From: Delphinus delphis
Lineage: Eukaryota > Chordata > Mammalia > Artiodactyla > Delphinidae
Direction of reading: 5' to 3'
Length of the DNA stretch: 64,000 nt
NCBI RefSeq assembly: GCF_949987515.2
Contig: NC_082695.1
Location: 84,489,104-84,553,103, forward strand
In this document: positions 23,650 through 34,759 of the stretch, piece by piece
Layout: the number at the start of each line of letters is the position of its first letter
Position numbering within the stretch: position 1 is the first letter of the stretch
Made by a program: the position numbers and the translations under genes
The notes under the pieces: generated by a model
Databases searched by the model: none
The model's input: only the letters and a program-made list of their open reading frames with translations
What the model was told of the DNA's origin: nothing

Positions 23650-25190
23650 AGTCCTTTAATAAGCCAAGATTAAGGCTCATTGTAAGATATCCACATCAAG
23701 TCGGGTTCCCAACCGCAGAAAGACTTTATTATAGATGAGCACTGACATTGACAACTTTCAGTATTAACTGAGCTAAAACCATGTTAATTCAAGACAAACA
23801 TTTGTTTCTTGAAAATCTAAGGCATTAGCCTATCTTAATTTTTATATGCACAATGTTATTATATGCACAGAGAAGTTGTCAGTCATTTTAAAAAGAAGGT
23901 AAAACATTACCAAGTTTTATATTTTGTCTTTAGATTGTACTTCGTTGATCTTTTTAATTTGAAACATTATGCTCCAATTTATTTGTCATCACTTTTGGTG
24001 TCCTCTTGAAAATTCAACAGGGATCACGCTAACCTCTTTTCCTTTGCAAAGAGCTTAATAAAAACTAGATAAAATTCACATTTTAATAGCAGTAATGTCT
24101 TAGCATTAGAAAATGACTGTCTTTCTAAGTCTGCAAATAATCCTTTTGGGTATTTTTTCGCCTTTATTTCTAAATAGACCCAATATTTGAGAAGTCATTT
24201 AACCACTGCCTCAAAAAACTTAAAATCTCCATTAAATAATGAAAATGAGTGTTGTTTTGTATAATTCTCCCCTCCCCTTTGAAGACGATGCTACCAGATA
24301 GGGGGCTGGATTGGGAGGTTGGGAAACAGCAAAGCTCCCGCAAGGGATCCAACTGCCCCCCCCACCCCAAAATCCTTACCTCTTCCTGTTTTATGTCTGT
24401 TCAGTTAGAAAAATGGGGAAAAACAATTTCCCTCTCCTTCCCGCCTCATAAGGATTAACCGGATAATCGGTCAACAGCAGGAATTGAGAATACTGAGCTC
24501 TGTAGAGTCCACTTTCAAATTAAATGAACAAATTGAATTAAAAGTGTAATTTCACGTTTAGAGAAGGCTCGAGCCCTGGGGTGACGCCAGTGCAGGTCAG
24601 TGGGAGAAGACCCCTCTGCAGTCCCTACCCCTCGAGTGGACTGGAAAAATAAAGCCAGGTGCCGTCCCGAAGGAGACGTTTTAACTCGAAGCCATGCCTA
24701 CTAATAGGTCATGTTTTATTTTTTAAACACCTGTGACCTTATGGGTACCAGAGATGCCAACACCACTTAAAACCAGCAAACATTATGATGAAAGTCCAAA
24801 CTAAGAGGAACTAAGGAATATGAATGTTAAAAAAAAAAAAAGCTAACTTCCTACAACGTGAAATGAAAAATATCTATTAAGTCCCTGCCGGCACTAGTTT
24901 AGGCCATAGTTCCTGCCTTCAAGGAGCTTGCAGTTTTGTCAAATTTAAGTAGTTTCAACAGAGGGAAAGAGATGGAGAGAGAGAGAAATCTAATATCTGT
25001 ACCAGATATCTGTACCCCCCGTTATCTCTCCAGTTCTCCAGATCTACCAAAAAAAAAAAAAAAAAAAGAGCAGGATAAAAAGTTCTAACCCCCTAAACTG
25101 AAGAGCTGCCTTCCTATATATTTTACCTTTTCCTGCAAGGAACAACTTTCTGGTAATGTACTCTGACCAACCAGGCAGAAGAGTAAGTGG
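23650..25190. other. AT-rich unannotated sequence
   Basis: No coding gene recognised. There are poly-A runs at 24829-24842 and 25050-25067. The block 24470-24560 is low in repeats and rich in AATT-type motifs and is mentioned among the possible regulatory blocks. Confidence 0.4.
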
Positions 25191-25198
25191 ATTTGAAA

Positions 25199-25199
25199 T

Positions 25200-25233
<34 letters not shown>

Positions 25234-25282
25234 GCACGCGCGCGCACACACACACACACACACGCGCGCACACACACACACC
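25199..25282. repeat. Alternating (CG)n/(CA)n tract
   Basis: About 84 bp of almost uninterrupted alternating purine-pyrimidine, made of four CA blocks separated by three CG-rich blocks (25202-25211, 25233-25246, 25262-25270). CG/CA alternation of this length favours left-handed Z-DNA. Frames on both strands across it are low-complexity artefacts. Confidence 0.95.
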
Positions 25283-25289
25283 TTCTGTA

Positions 25290-26320
25290 GGCACTACACA
25301 AAAGGCCAAAAGGGAAATAAGCTATCTGGGTTTAATGTATGTTTTCTTTTTTTCTTAGCTGTTTTATTAATGCCCTGTGACTTGTTAAATGCAAATATAT
25401 GAAAGGAAGGTGCTCATAGCAGAGGAAGTGTTTAGTTCAAAACAACTATGACCTCAATCTACCATTTATTGCGTTTGAATAAACAGAAAAGCCATCTAAC
25501 CCTTTTGAATTTTAATACACTTTAATGGCTTCTTTATATTCTTCCAAAGTGCCTTCATACTCACATAACAGAATAAACTAACCACCTGATTCAAATTCTT
25601 TCACTGCCTAGTTAGCTGTGGAATGAGTTAGCTGGCCAGCTGGAGAGAGTAAAACAGCTGTTGTAAATCCAAACGCATTTTTATAGGAAAAGATACAAAC
25701 TTCACACTGGATAGTTTATTGTGCTGTTTATTGCACACCTGGGGACTGAGTTTCATGAAACGCCCACCCTGGTCGGAAATGGAATAAAATGGCCATGAAT
25801 CAGCCTGGGTGAAAGAGGCATGTCATCTGTATCTAGTTATTGTAAAATTAGTTCAATCCAAATAATGAGCTAAGAGGTGGGCTGAAATGGAGCCACTCCT
25901 TAATCAAGCAGGACCAATTCCCCGATGCAGAACAGCTGAAAGCCTCTGAATTTCCCCCATTACCCAGGAAGCTGCTGGGAAGCAGCAAGGCTGGTAGTCG
26001 GGGGCTGGCCAACATCACCAGTCCTACATCTAATGGCCGAATGGAAATCTGAGTTTGGCTCCAATAATAGAAAGAATATTGGAGAATGTCTAAAAGGGAT
26101 CACAGCAGCATTTCCTGAAAACACTCCTTACACTTTTGGAGATTATTTTAAGAACGTGCTGAGAGCTAGCGGCTGTCTCTCTAGCGGTTCAAGGGCGTCC
26201 CGAAGGAGGCCACGACCCAAGTTAAGCTCTGGCACGAAAGGCAGTCACTTCGGAGGGTCCGAGAATCCCCTCTGCCCTCGTTCGGGGCGTGCACGGTGCA
26301 GAAACTCATTAAAAATAGTG
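25290..26320. other. Unannotated sequence, possible conserved non-coding block
   Basis: No repeat is recognised between about 25400 and 26150. The part 25620-25880 has high sequence complexity and homeodomain-type AT cores, which is why I flag it. The 143-codon plus frame 26033-26464 runs into an antisense MIR and is not credible as a gene. Confidence 0.4.
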
Positions 26321-26324
26321 CTGG

Positions 26325-26530
26325 TGGTCCCGAAATGCATCTCTTTGTATCTTCTGAATAATCTTCACAATAACCATGCAGTGGGTGTTATTAACCCCAG
26401 TTCAAAATCGTGGAAACTGAGACTGAGGGAGAGTGGACTGTATTTGCCCAGGACACACAGCTAGTAAACGGCAGAAAACAGCCTCGACCACAGAACCCGG
26501 GATCAGGCGTCACCCTCCTCACTGTGGCTC
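26325..26530 (-). repeat. MIR SINE, antisense
   Basis: Reverse-complement MIR order: 'taatcttcacaataaccatg', 'gtgttattaaccccagttca', 'gtggaaactgagactgaggg', 'gacacacagctagtaaacgg', 'cagaacccgggatcaggcgt'. Confidence 0.8.
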
Positions 26531-26534
26531 CCAC

Positions 26535-27230
26535 AGTGGATGAAGGAACATGACTTCAATGAATGTGAAAGCAGCTCTTTTGCCCTTTTCCTGTTTGCCC
26601 ATTTCTATACCCCTGTAACCTTAAAAGAACCTAATTTTAGGAATGTGATCACTAAGCAATTGAAACTCCTGAGTCTCAGGCTGACCTGTGTCCTGTTGGG
26701 TCCAAGAGAGGGAGGCCATCATTTAAACGGTGATGATCCTGGAATGAAGAACCGTCCCCAGGGCTCCCCACCAGGCTCTCCTGAGATGCAGGGGCTTGTT
26801 ATTAGGACACTGGGACCACATCTGAGAGCCACTAAGGGTCAAGGCAAGCCTCTCTCTTGGAGCGGTAATGGCACCTCTGTGGTCTCCTGGTTAAAGGTCT
26901 CTGTCATCTCCGGCCTAAAGTCCAGAGGAGTCAGTCTGGTTGGCTTATCGGGCCGAGCTCCACTCACCAGGCCGCTCCAGGAACTGCCAGGGGACAACTG
27001 GATCAGGAACGCAGGGGACTGTGTCATCAGCCGGGCCCTGCCCTGCCCTGCCCCGCGAGGCTGCGACCACCCGCCCCGGAAGCCTCTCTTCTGTAGGCTC
27101 CAGGCTGGAGGAGCCATGGTGAGAGCAGCTCCTCTAATAACCACATGATTAGCAAACGACCCAGCATTCACCCCTAGGCACGGACCGGACCACGGAGAGC
27201 TGCCAACAGGGACTCAGAGCCCCGCATGCC
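26535..27230. other. Unannotated sequence holding the longest open frame of the window
   Basis: The plus frame 26540-27148 is 202 codons. Its translation shows no signal peptide, transmembrane pattern or domain that I recognise. It sits between an MIR and an L1 tail in GC-rich DNA, where stop codons are rare. There is no convincing splice or polyA signal around it. I do not call it a gene. Confidence 0.4.
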
Positions 27231-27233
27231 ACT

Positions 27234-27693
27234 GATTGCTGCAGAATTATTCACAGCAGCCAAACGGTGGAAACAACCCAAGTGTCCATCGCACACGAAC
27301 GGGTAAACAAAACGTGCTCTATCCATACAACGGAATGTTCTTCAGTCACAAAAAAGGAACGAAGGACTGAAAAATGCTACAAGATGGATGACCCTTGAAA
27401 CAATATGCTAAGTGACAGAAACCGGGCAGGAGGGTCCTATTACAGGATTCCACTTGTAGGAAAAACTAGAATTGGCAAATTCACAGAGACAGACGTGGAC
27501 TCAGGTTACCAGGGGCTGGGGGAGGGGGTGGGAGTCCCCGCTTCATGGTTAGAGGTTCTGTTTGCAGTGTGAAAAACGCTTTTGGGAAACAGCTAGAGGT
27601 AATGTGTCAACATAACGAATGCCACTGCACTGTGAATTTTCAATGGTTACAATGGTGAAATTTATGTTTTATTATTTTATCACAATACAATGG
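27234..27693 (+). mobile_element. Old L1 3' end
   Basis: 'gaattattcacagcagccaa', 'ggaaacaacccaagtgtcca', 'aacggaatgttcttcagtca', 'gttaccaggggctgggggag', 'acaatggtgaaatttatg' and 'ttttatcacaatacaatgg' follow the order of an ancient L1 3' end. Coding capacity is lost. Confidence 0.85.
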
Positions 27694-27699
27694 GGGGGG

Positions 27700-29285
27700 C
27701 GAGGACCTGCAGAGGTGGGGAAATGGAGGGCCAGCAGCCATCACTGCTGGGATGTTGCCACATCACGTGCAGACACAGACGTTTGCAGAGACGCCCGGTG
27801 GTCCCCAGGGGTCCCCAGATGGCCCTCGCTCTCCCTGTCCGGCCCATCTTCCTGCCTGAGGGCCCTGCTGACAGCAGAGCTCTGGGCAGTCACTAAGCAG
27901 AGGCCCCCCGGGGTCAAGGCCCTCACGGAGCTGCAGAAGTTTCTGCAGAGCCCCCATTTGGGCTCCACCCTGGGAGCCAGCCCCGCATGGCCTCCTGCAC
28001 TTTCCCACCAGCTCTGGCTGGTCCGCATGCAGCAGCGCACACATGGGCGGGTGACTGTTTCTCCACCCCTTCCAGACCTCCCCCTCCCAGCCCCCCTGCA
28101 GCTGGGGAGGCTCCTGCACCCACACTTCATCCCTTATTCCCAGAACACTTGAGGGGCTCCTGGCTCGTAGAAGGACCCCACTCCTGGTCCCACTGAGGGC
28201 TTCCCTTCATGAAGAGCAGCCCGCCTCTTCCTCTCGGACCAGGGAGCTGCGGATGGGGTCATTTCAACCACTGTCTGGGGAGCGCGGCACAGCTGAGAAA
28301 GAACTTTCCATGTGCGTCTCATCTCCACCACTGACAGGGGTGTCTGATTAATCTGATAGGAGGAAACAGAGGCTCAGAGGTCAGGCGGCCTCCACGGGAA
28401 GAGAATCACCAAGTAGTGGCGGGGAGGCTGGGCCTGCCTCTCCTCCCCTGGGGCGTCCCCTCGTTTCTCCGGGGCACGGGGCTCAGCAGTGCTCCCGGTG
28501 ACCGAGCGAGGGGCCCACACGGCCACTCCGGCTCACTCTTCCCCGAATTTCCAGGCTCAGGCTCCTTGGCGTGCCGAATACACACAAGCCCCCGGGAAGC
28601 CTGGGAAGCTGGGACATGTTTTACAAGCGATGATTATGGAGCTCATTAGTGTTATCCTATCTGTCTTTCACTGTTGTTACTGATTTTCAGACTCGCCCAT
28701 CACAGAGCATCTGGGCACATGTCCAAGACAGCTGTATGCTTAACGGAACCCGAGCATCCCCACCCTGTGCTCACACACGTTTGTCCCTGAATAATAAATC
28801 GCGCAAATGTCAGGGTGGCCACAGGGCCCTGGAATCACGGGCAGTGAAAGTGGCTAAACTCCAGTGGGTCCCTCCAACTTTAGAAGTTCACTGTCAGTCA
28901 GACACATTCCTCTAATGTAACTTCAACGCCGGGATCACAGCGGCTGGGAAGCGCCTCACCTCCGAATCACCGAGACTGACGGGCGCACGACCCGTGAACG
29001 TTCTCACTGTGATGAGACTACCTGGTGCGTTCACCCCAGCCCCAAGGTCTCCTGAGAACAAAGTTGCTGTTTAATCTGCGAGGCCCTCGAGCGAGGCTCT
29101 TCATCATGCCCCGTGTGTCTCCCAAGGGGACACAGAGCTCTTGACGGCAGCAGCTTGAAAGCACGTCCGGTTTCTGTCCCCACATAGTGACAGATTTCCC
29201 ATTCTCCCCAGGGAACTACAGTAGGATATCAATCCACCTCTTCCAAGGGTGTAAATTTCACTCACAGTCTAAAACTTTGGACCAG
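27700..29285. other. GC-rich unannotated sequence
   Basis: Open frames up to 177 codons (27619-28152) occur on both strands in overlapping positions, as expected for GC-rich random sequence. A worn MIR core lies at 28345-28400 ('ggaaacagaggctcagaggt'). CpG density looks raised but not island-like. No exon can be supported. Confidence 0.4.
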
Positions 29286-29290
29286 AATCC

Positions 29291-29497
29291 TGTCTTAACT
29301 GGGGGCCACTTTGCGCACACCCAGGGGACATTTGCCAATGCCTGGAGACGTCTGGGGATGTCATAAATGGATGCGGTTGCTACTGGCAACAGGTTAAGTG
29401 AGGCCTGGGATGCTGCTCACCATCCTGCCGTGCCCTGGACCACCCACACAATGAAACATCCAGCCAAGTGTCAACAGGGCCGCGGCTGAGAAACCCC
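29291..29497 (+). mobile_element. MER5A-like hAT-Charlie MITE, worn
   Basis: 'aggggacatttgccaatgcc', 'tggagacgtctggggatgtc', 'gttgctactggcaacaggtt', 'gggatgctgctcaccatcct' and 'gcggctgagaaacccc' reproduce the MER5A order. It shares this layout with the copy at 20.6 kb. Confidence 0.8.
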
Positions 29498-29565
29498 GCA
29501 TGAGGGAATTCCTACCCCATACTTACTGTTCTAAAGACTTTTAAAGGGTTAAAATAATGACAATT

Positions 29566-29930
29566 TACTCCACGTTTGGGGCTGCTATAACAAAATATGA
29601 AAGACCGGGTGGCTTGTAAACAACAGAAATGTATTTCTCACACTTCCAAGGCTGGAGTCCTACATCAAGGTGCCAGCAGATTCGTGTCGGGGGAGAGAGC
29701 CCGCTTCTTGGTTCACAGACACCGTCTTCTTGCTGTGCCCTCAGGCAGAAGAAAGGAGAAAGGAGCTATCTGGTGCTTCTTTTATAAGGGCACTAATCCC
29801 ATTCATGAGGGCTCCACCCTCATGCCTTAATCACCTTCCAAAGTCCCCAACTCCAAATACCATAGCATTGTGGGGGGTAGGACTTCAGCCTACAAGTTCT
29901 GGGGGGACACAAACACTCAAGCCTTAGTAC
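29566..29930 (-). mobile_element. MaLR-type LTR (MLT1/MST group), antisense
   Basis: On the minus strand the element starts 'gagtgtttgtgtccccccag' and continues 'gtgattaaggcatgagggtg', 'gggattagtgcccttataaa', 'gcacagcaagaagacggtgt', 'gtgagaaatacatttctgtt'. It ends near 'ttatagcagcccc'. This is an ERVL-MaLR solo LTR, ancient and non-coding. Confidence 0.85.
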
Positions 29931-29934
29931 AAAT

Positions 29935-30300
29935 TACAAGTTGAACATTTTTACTTCTACCTTCAAACCAATCTGTTTATCAGCACAGATATAATCTCCA
30001 ATATATTTAAAGATGTTGAGCCTGTATTTGCCATGCACGTTTTTAATTTACATCAGAGTTTTTAAGTACTGCCTTCCTCATTTGAACTAGGAATCTATTT
30101 ACTATATGTGTGCTAGTTCATTCCCAGAGGGGCACGTGATAGACAGAATATACCTTTTCTCCCCCAAAGAGAACCTAGTTCCCTACCGTTAGGAGTGTGG
30201 AACCAGATCTGCCCATGGAAGATGACATAAAGTGAGAATTTCTGTGTTTACCTGGGGCAGACAGAGCTATTGGCACATGGCAATCATCACGGGCTAAAGT
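29935..30300. other. Unannotated sequence
   Basis: AT-rich, with nothing recognised before the tandem duplication. Confidence 0.35.
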
Positions 30301-30432
30301 GAGGCTTCTCAGAGGTGGTCCGACTTGACCTGGACCTTCAAGGAAATGTCAGGGCTGGGAAGGCAAGAGGCTTCTCAGAGGTGGTCCGACTTGACCTGGA
30401 CCTTCAAGGAAATGTCAGGGCTGGGAAGGCAA
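30301..30432. repeat. Perfect 66-bp tandem duplication
   Basis: Unit one (30301-30366) begins gaggcttctcagaggtggtc and is repeated without mismatch as unit two (30367-30432). The identity points either to a very recent duplication in the sequenced lineage or to an assembly artefact. Confidence 0.95.
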
Positions 30433-30434
30433 GG

Positions 30435-33400
30435 GGGGAACAACGCTGAACAATGAAGGGCACAGAGGCTTTGCTAAGCAAACTTAACTCGGATCAAGAA
30501 AGAGCCCGGATCAAGAAAACAGTGAGGTGCAGATTCATACTGTGAGCACCAGGACCTAAATTTGGAAAGTGAGTTGGCAAGCAGATTACAATGTGCCATG
30601 AGTACCAGGCTTAGGCTACTACAGAAGTATTGGGGGCAACATACTTATAAAATGAAAGTACTTTCCTTTGGATGAAGTGAGACTGGAGATCAGGAGGATG
30701 GTGAGGAGATACCACAATACCTTAGGAGTGATGAAAAGGGCCTTGATTAGGGTGAGATTTTGAGTCTGAGAGGAGAATAAACAGTAGTTGTGCTTGTGTT
30801 ACAATTAAGAAATGAGAGGTCAACAAAAATGGAAAAGGGAACAGGAGAGGGATGAAGGGTTGTGATAAGTTCTTTGGGGGGCGGAGGAGGGCGGACAGAG
30901 GATGCTGTTTCCAATTTTTGAACCTTCCATCATCCCTCCACCCTGTGAAACCGGGTGTTGCTCCCATCCACTTCCACTTTATCGAAACTACTCTGATGAC
31001 AGAAGACACACGCCCTCGTAATTGGCCAAGCCAGCCGCTGAATTTTCAACCATTATCCTACTTGATTTATCTATAGTCTTGTTAGCTACTTGAGCGTCCC
31101 AAACCGCCATCCAGACCCACCATGCAACTATCCCCCAACCCCTGGCCTCACCTCCTCCTCAGGGTCTTGCTGGCAACTTAAGCTTCACAAACCCAAATCT
31201 GACCTTATTTCCTTTCCTCAAAGAAAAATGAAAGAAAAACATAAGAAACAGACCCTCCCTGTCCCCCACCTCTGCAGATGCCATTATTCTCTACTCGGAC
31301 CCCGAACGGGGGATCCATCCTCCTTTGCTCCTGAAACCCTGTCATTCACGAAAAAGTATCGACCGCATTTCAGATACAAGCTGGCCCAGCCTCTCTCCCA
31401 CACCCCTCGCTCAGCCCAGACCCTCAGCTGCAGACTGACACCCCCAATCTTCCCAAGTCCGGCAGGATCTCCATCCGCATCATACAAGGGGTATGAGTTT
31501 AGCACAAGGAACTGACCACTGGCACCAGCTGCGAAGCATCTGCTGGCCCCAGGTCTGAGGACACGGGCCTGAACTTGGCCCTGAGCCGGGCACAGCCTGG
31601 TCGCCGTCCTGCCCCCAATGACTTTCTTCCTCCAAGGCTGCATCCCATCTCCTGCAGCCCTCGCGGGTCTCCTAACACCTGCCAACCCCTAACTCCCTGC
31701 CTGAGCACCTGCTCCCTCTGCCTGGCCGCCTCTCTCCAGGAAAGCCCTGATCTCCCCAAATGCCTGTTTCCTGGGGCTCCCCCCGCCAGCTCCAGGGGAG
31801 CTGTGCATCCCTTCTTGCAGTCTCCCTCGGGCAGCGCTCGCAAATATGTTGTCACATTTACACGGTGTTTTGCAACTTCTGCGTGGGGTTGTCTGTATTT
31901 GCAAAAGTCCCCTACGCCCTCTTTGAATCCTTAGGATGAGCGAGGCCAAGGGGTTAGCCTCCTGTGGGGAGGCTGTTCTGAATCCTGGCTGCACGATGCA
32001 GCACATGGGACCTGTCTTGAACACACGCCTGCCTGGGCATCACCCGCAGAGACTCCGGTTCAGCTGGTGGGCTACGCGAGGGACCCGGCTCTACGAGGTC
32101 CCTGGAGCTCCCCCGGCGAGGATGCACAGCTCGAGCCGAGGACCAGGTGAGCAGCAACGAAGACGCACTCTTGGCAGAGCTTTTCCCGCTGAAGACGCGG
32201 AAAATGTGAGTGCCGGGGAGCGGCAGGAAGACACCCGCACTCAGGGGCTGCACAGAAGGCTAGTTCACGGCCCACGTGACTTGGCAGGGAGCTGGATGCA
32301 AGATAGCTGGAGATTCCGTTAGGTGTCTGAGGGGCTGGAATCTGCCTGGTTGTGCTCCAACCAGATGGAAAAATTGTAGGTGAGAAGATTCTATGCCGTG
32401 GGGAAGGAGAGGCGTGTGGAAGGCCACCTTCATTCTCCTTACACGGAACCCTTCTCCCAGGATCCACACGCAGGAAGGTATAGTTTGTATTATGCAGGTC
32501 CCACACCTAAAACCCAAGAGGAGACGTTCCCCCTGCCCCACCCCGGGTCTGCAAGGTGCTCTGAAGGAGTCTTGGGTGCTTTAGGGCAAGTCCACCACCA
32601 ACAGAGTGAAAGAGGCGCCGCCGGCCCTCAGAGCCACTCACGTATGAGGCCCCCTTCAGCTGGCTGAGTGTCCCGCTCTCTGTGCCAAGGGCCCTCACTT
32701 TGTCCTTCTGTCCTCGGGATTTATTCCCGCTGATTCTCTCTGCCTCTGCTTTCAGCAAAGCAAATGGATCCGCGTGCACGTAAACAGCGATTTCTGCTCT
32801 CCAGTGGTGGGAACGCTCTGGGCCCCAGCTCAGTATCTGCACAGAGGACCAACAGCTCAGCGGGGCTGCCCTTCCACAGCCCCGCCGTCCACAGAGCAAC
32901 CAGCCACGGAGGCGTCTGAAATCCTCAGCCGTGGAAAACGTGTGTGTGAGGAGAGGATGACACTTGGGAGAGAACAAAATAGCAAAACACGTAGGAAGTT
33001 GTGAGAGGAGGATTATTTAATCCTCTTCCAAAATGCTGGCTGGGCTCCAAGAGCAGCAGGCAGAAGACCAGTTTAGAAAAGTGAAAACTAATCTGAATAA
33101 TGATGAGAGTGCCAGTGTCAGCAACTAGCCCAGCAAACTCATTTATAGCCTCGTAAGTGAGGGAATAATTGAATCTTCCTGTGCAAATGAACGTGCTGCA
33201 CAAAAGGAGGTCAGATTGGATTTCTGTCCCCAAGTCATAGAGCAGCAACTCCTAGTTATGCCATACGCAGCAGATAAACAATTATATAATCAAAGGAAAA
33301 GATCTCTTTCCTCTGAAGGCTCACAAAAGCCATTTCATTCCACTCTGTATGTCAGATTCCATTTTAACTAGCTCCAGGTTGTGCGGTCTGCACCCAGTTT

Positions 33401-33470
33401 TTTCCTAAGTCCTAAAATAATGCTGCATCTGAGGTCAGATTCCGAAATATATATTCTTTTATCAAAAGCA
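30435..33470. other. Unannotated sequence, GC-richer from 31.1 to 32.9 kb
   Basis: Weak antisense L2-like phrases occur at 30655-30760. Between 31090 and 32980 many overlapping frames of 90-156 codons exist on both strands and contradict one another, so none is called. The part 32040-32230 has more CpG than its surroundings but is short. The part 33000-33250 is complex, repeat-free and AT-leaning. Confidence 0.4.
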
Positions 33471-33477
33471 AAAATAG

Positions 33478-33812
33478 GGGGCTTCCCTGGTGGCGCAGTG
33501 GTTAAGAATCTGCCTGCCAATACAGGGGACACGGGTTTGAGCCCTGGTCCGGGAAGATCCCACATGTCACGGAGCAACTAAGCCTGTGCACCACAACTAC
33601 TGAGTCTGCGCTCTAGAGCCTGCGAGCCACTACTACTCAAGCCCGCGCACCTAGAGCCCATGTTCTGCAAAAAGAGAAGCCACCGCAATGAGAAGCCCAC
33701 GCACCCTAACGAAGAGCAGCCCCCGCTCGCCGCAACTAGAGAAAGCCCGCGCACAGCAACGAAGACCAAATGTAGCCAAAAATAAATAAATAAAATTTAT
33801 ATTAAAAAAAAA
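33478..33812 (+). mobile_element. CHR-type SINE, long form
   Basis: The head cttccctggtggcgcagtgg at 33482 is followed by the A/B box region and the long-form body, with only two 'actact' units where sister copies have three. The tail is aataaataaataaaattt ending in an A-run at about 33812. No certain target duplication could be assigned. Confidence 0.92.
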
Positions 33813-33814
33813 TA

Positions 33815-34445
33815 ACAAGTGGCCTTCCTTAAAATTGGCTATGGGTAGTGAGACCCTGTGTTCATCCTTGAAGGAAGAAGCCCGGGTGCTTGTGCCTGGG
33901 ATGCACACCTCTGGCAGAAGCACGACCCCATCCACTTCTGCCTTGTTTGCAAATGGCACAAACACAGGGAAAACAGTGACTCAGATCTGCCCCCTTCGCT
34001 GGGAGACAGTCGAGAGCCTTTCCTAAGATTAACAGGAAAGCAGGTGAGTTTGAACTTGAAATGCACCCGCGGCTGGACCAGCGAGGGGTCCCAACGGGCA
34101 GTGGCCAGCATGAGCCGGTGGAATCGGACTGGTCTCACTGTCAGAGTAAATCTCCCCTCCCCTCCTCGACTGCTTAGAACAAAAATATTGTTTTAGAACT
34201 AAAATAGCTCACTTGTCTCAGCACCCCCGGAATCAACTGACAGGTGCTATGTAAATAAACTACACAGAGGTTATTCGTGACCAGAAAAAAGGACTCAAAA
34301 ATCATCATACTGAAAGAAAATCACAGGGTAAGTGTGTCTAGGTCTGGCCGCTAGTCTACAAGTCAATTTTCTATGAAGCGGGACTTTGCTCCCAGGGTCA
34401 ACACCCTGGCAGTGACAATCCCCATGCTCGCTGGATAGCAGACGG
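33815..34445. other. Unannotated sequence
   Basis: Frames of about 100-112 codons overlap on both strands. No gene is recognised. Confidence 0.35.
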
Positions 34446-34449
34446 CCGT

Positions 34450-34750
34450 CCAAGTGCCTGGCGCGGGCAGCTGCTTTACGCCTCACGGCGCCACCAAGGG
34501 GCAGGGACTCTTCTTTGCTGCACTTGGTGGGCAGTGGCCGAGGCACAGAGAGGTCACTTACTTCAGTCAGGATCACACAGCTAGAGAGCCAGGCAGCCCA
34601 GGGCCAGAGCCCACGCGCTTAGCTGCCACGCTACGGGGACATGTTTTAGACCCTCCCGAGCCAGAAACTACGCTAGACATTTCAACACACACTTCAAAGG
34701 TGGACACTTATCACCCCAATTTACAGACGAGGAAAATGAGGGGCAACGGG
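34450..34750 (-). repeat. Two antisense MIR fragments
   Basis: The first (34450-34620) shows 'gaggcacagagaggtcactt', 'caggatcacacagctagaga', 'gccagagcccacgcgc'. The second (34650-34750) shows 'cacttatcaccccaattta', 'cagacgaggaaaatgagggg'. Both are in reverse MIR order with high divergence. Confidence 0.65.
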
Positions 34751-34759
34751 GTGAGGGTG

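Noticed and set aside
26540..27148. Longest open frame (202 codons) as a protein-coding gene
   Set aside because: No recognisable domain or splice context, it lies in GC-rich DNA, and an overlapping opposite-strand frame is equally open.
27619..28152. 177-codon frame as a gene
   Set aside because: It begins inside an L1 3' end, and minus-strand frames of 120-129 codons cover the same DNA.
32040..32330. CpG island/promoter
   Set aside because: CpG is locally raised, but the stretch is short and no downstream exon or transcript signal could be identified.
31090..32980. Cluster of 90-156-codon frames as a multi-exon gene
   Set aside because: Frames on both strands overlap and conflict. No consistent splice donors and acceptors link them.
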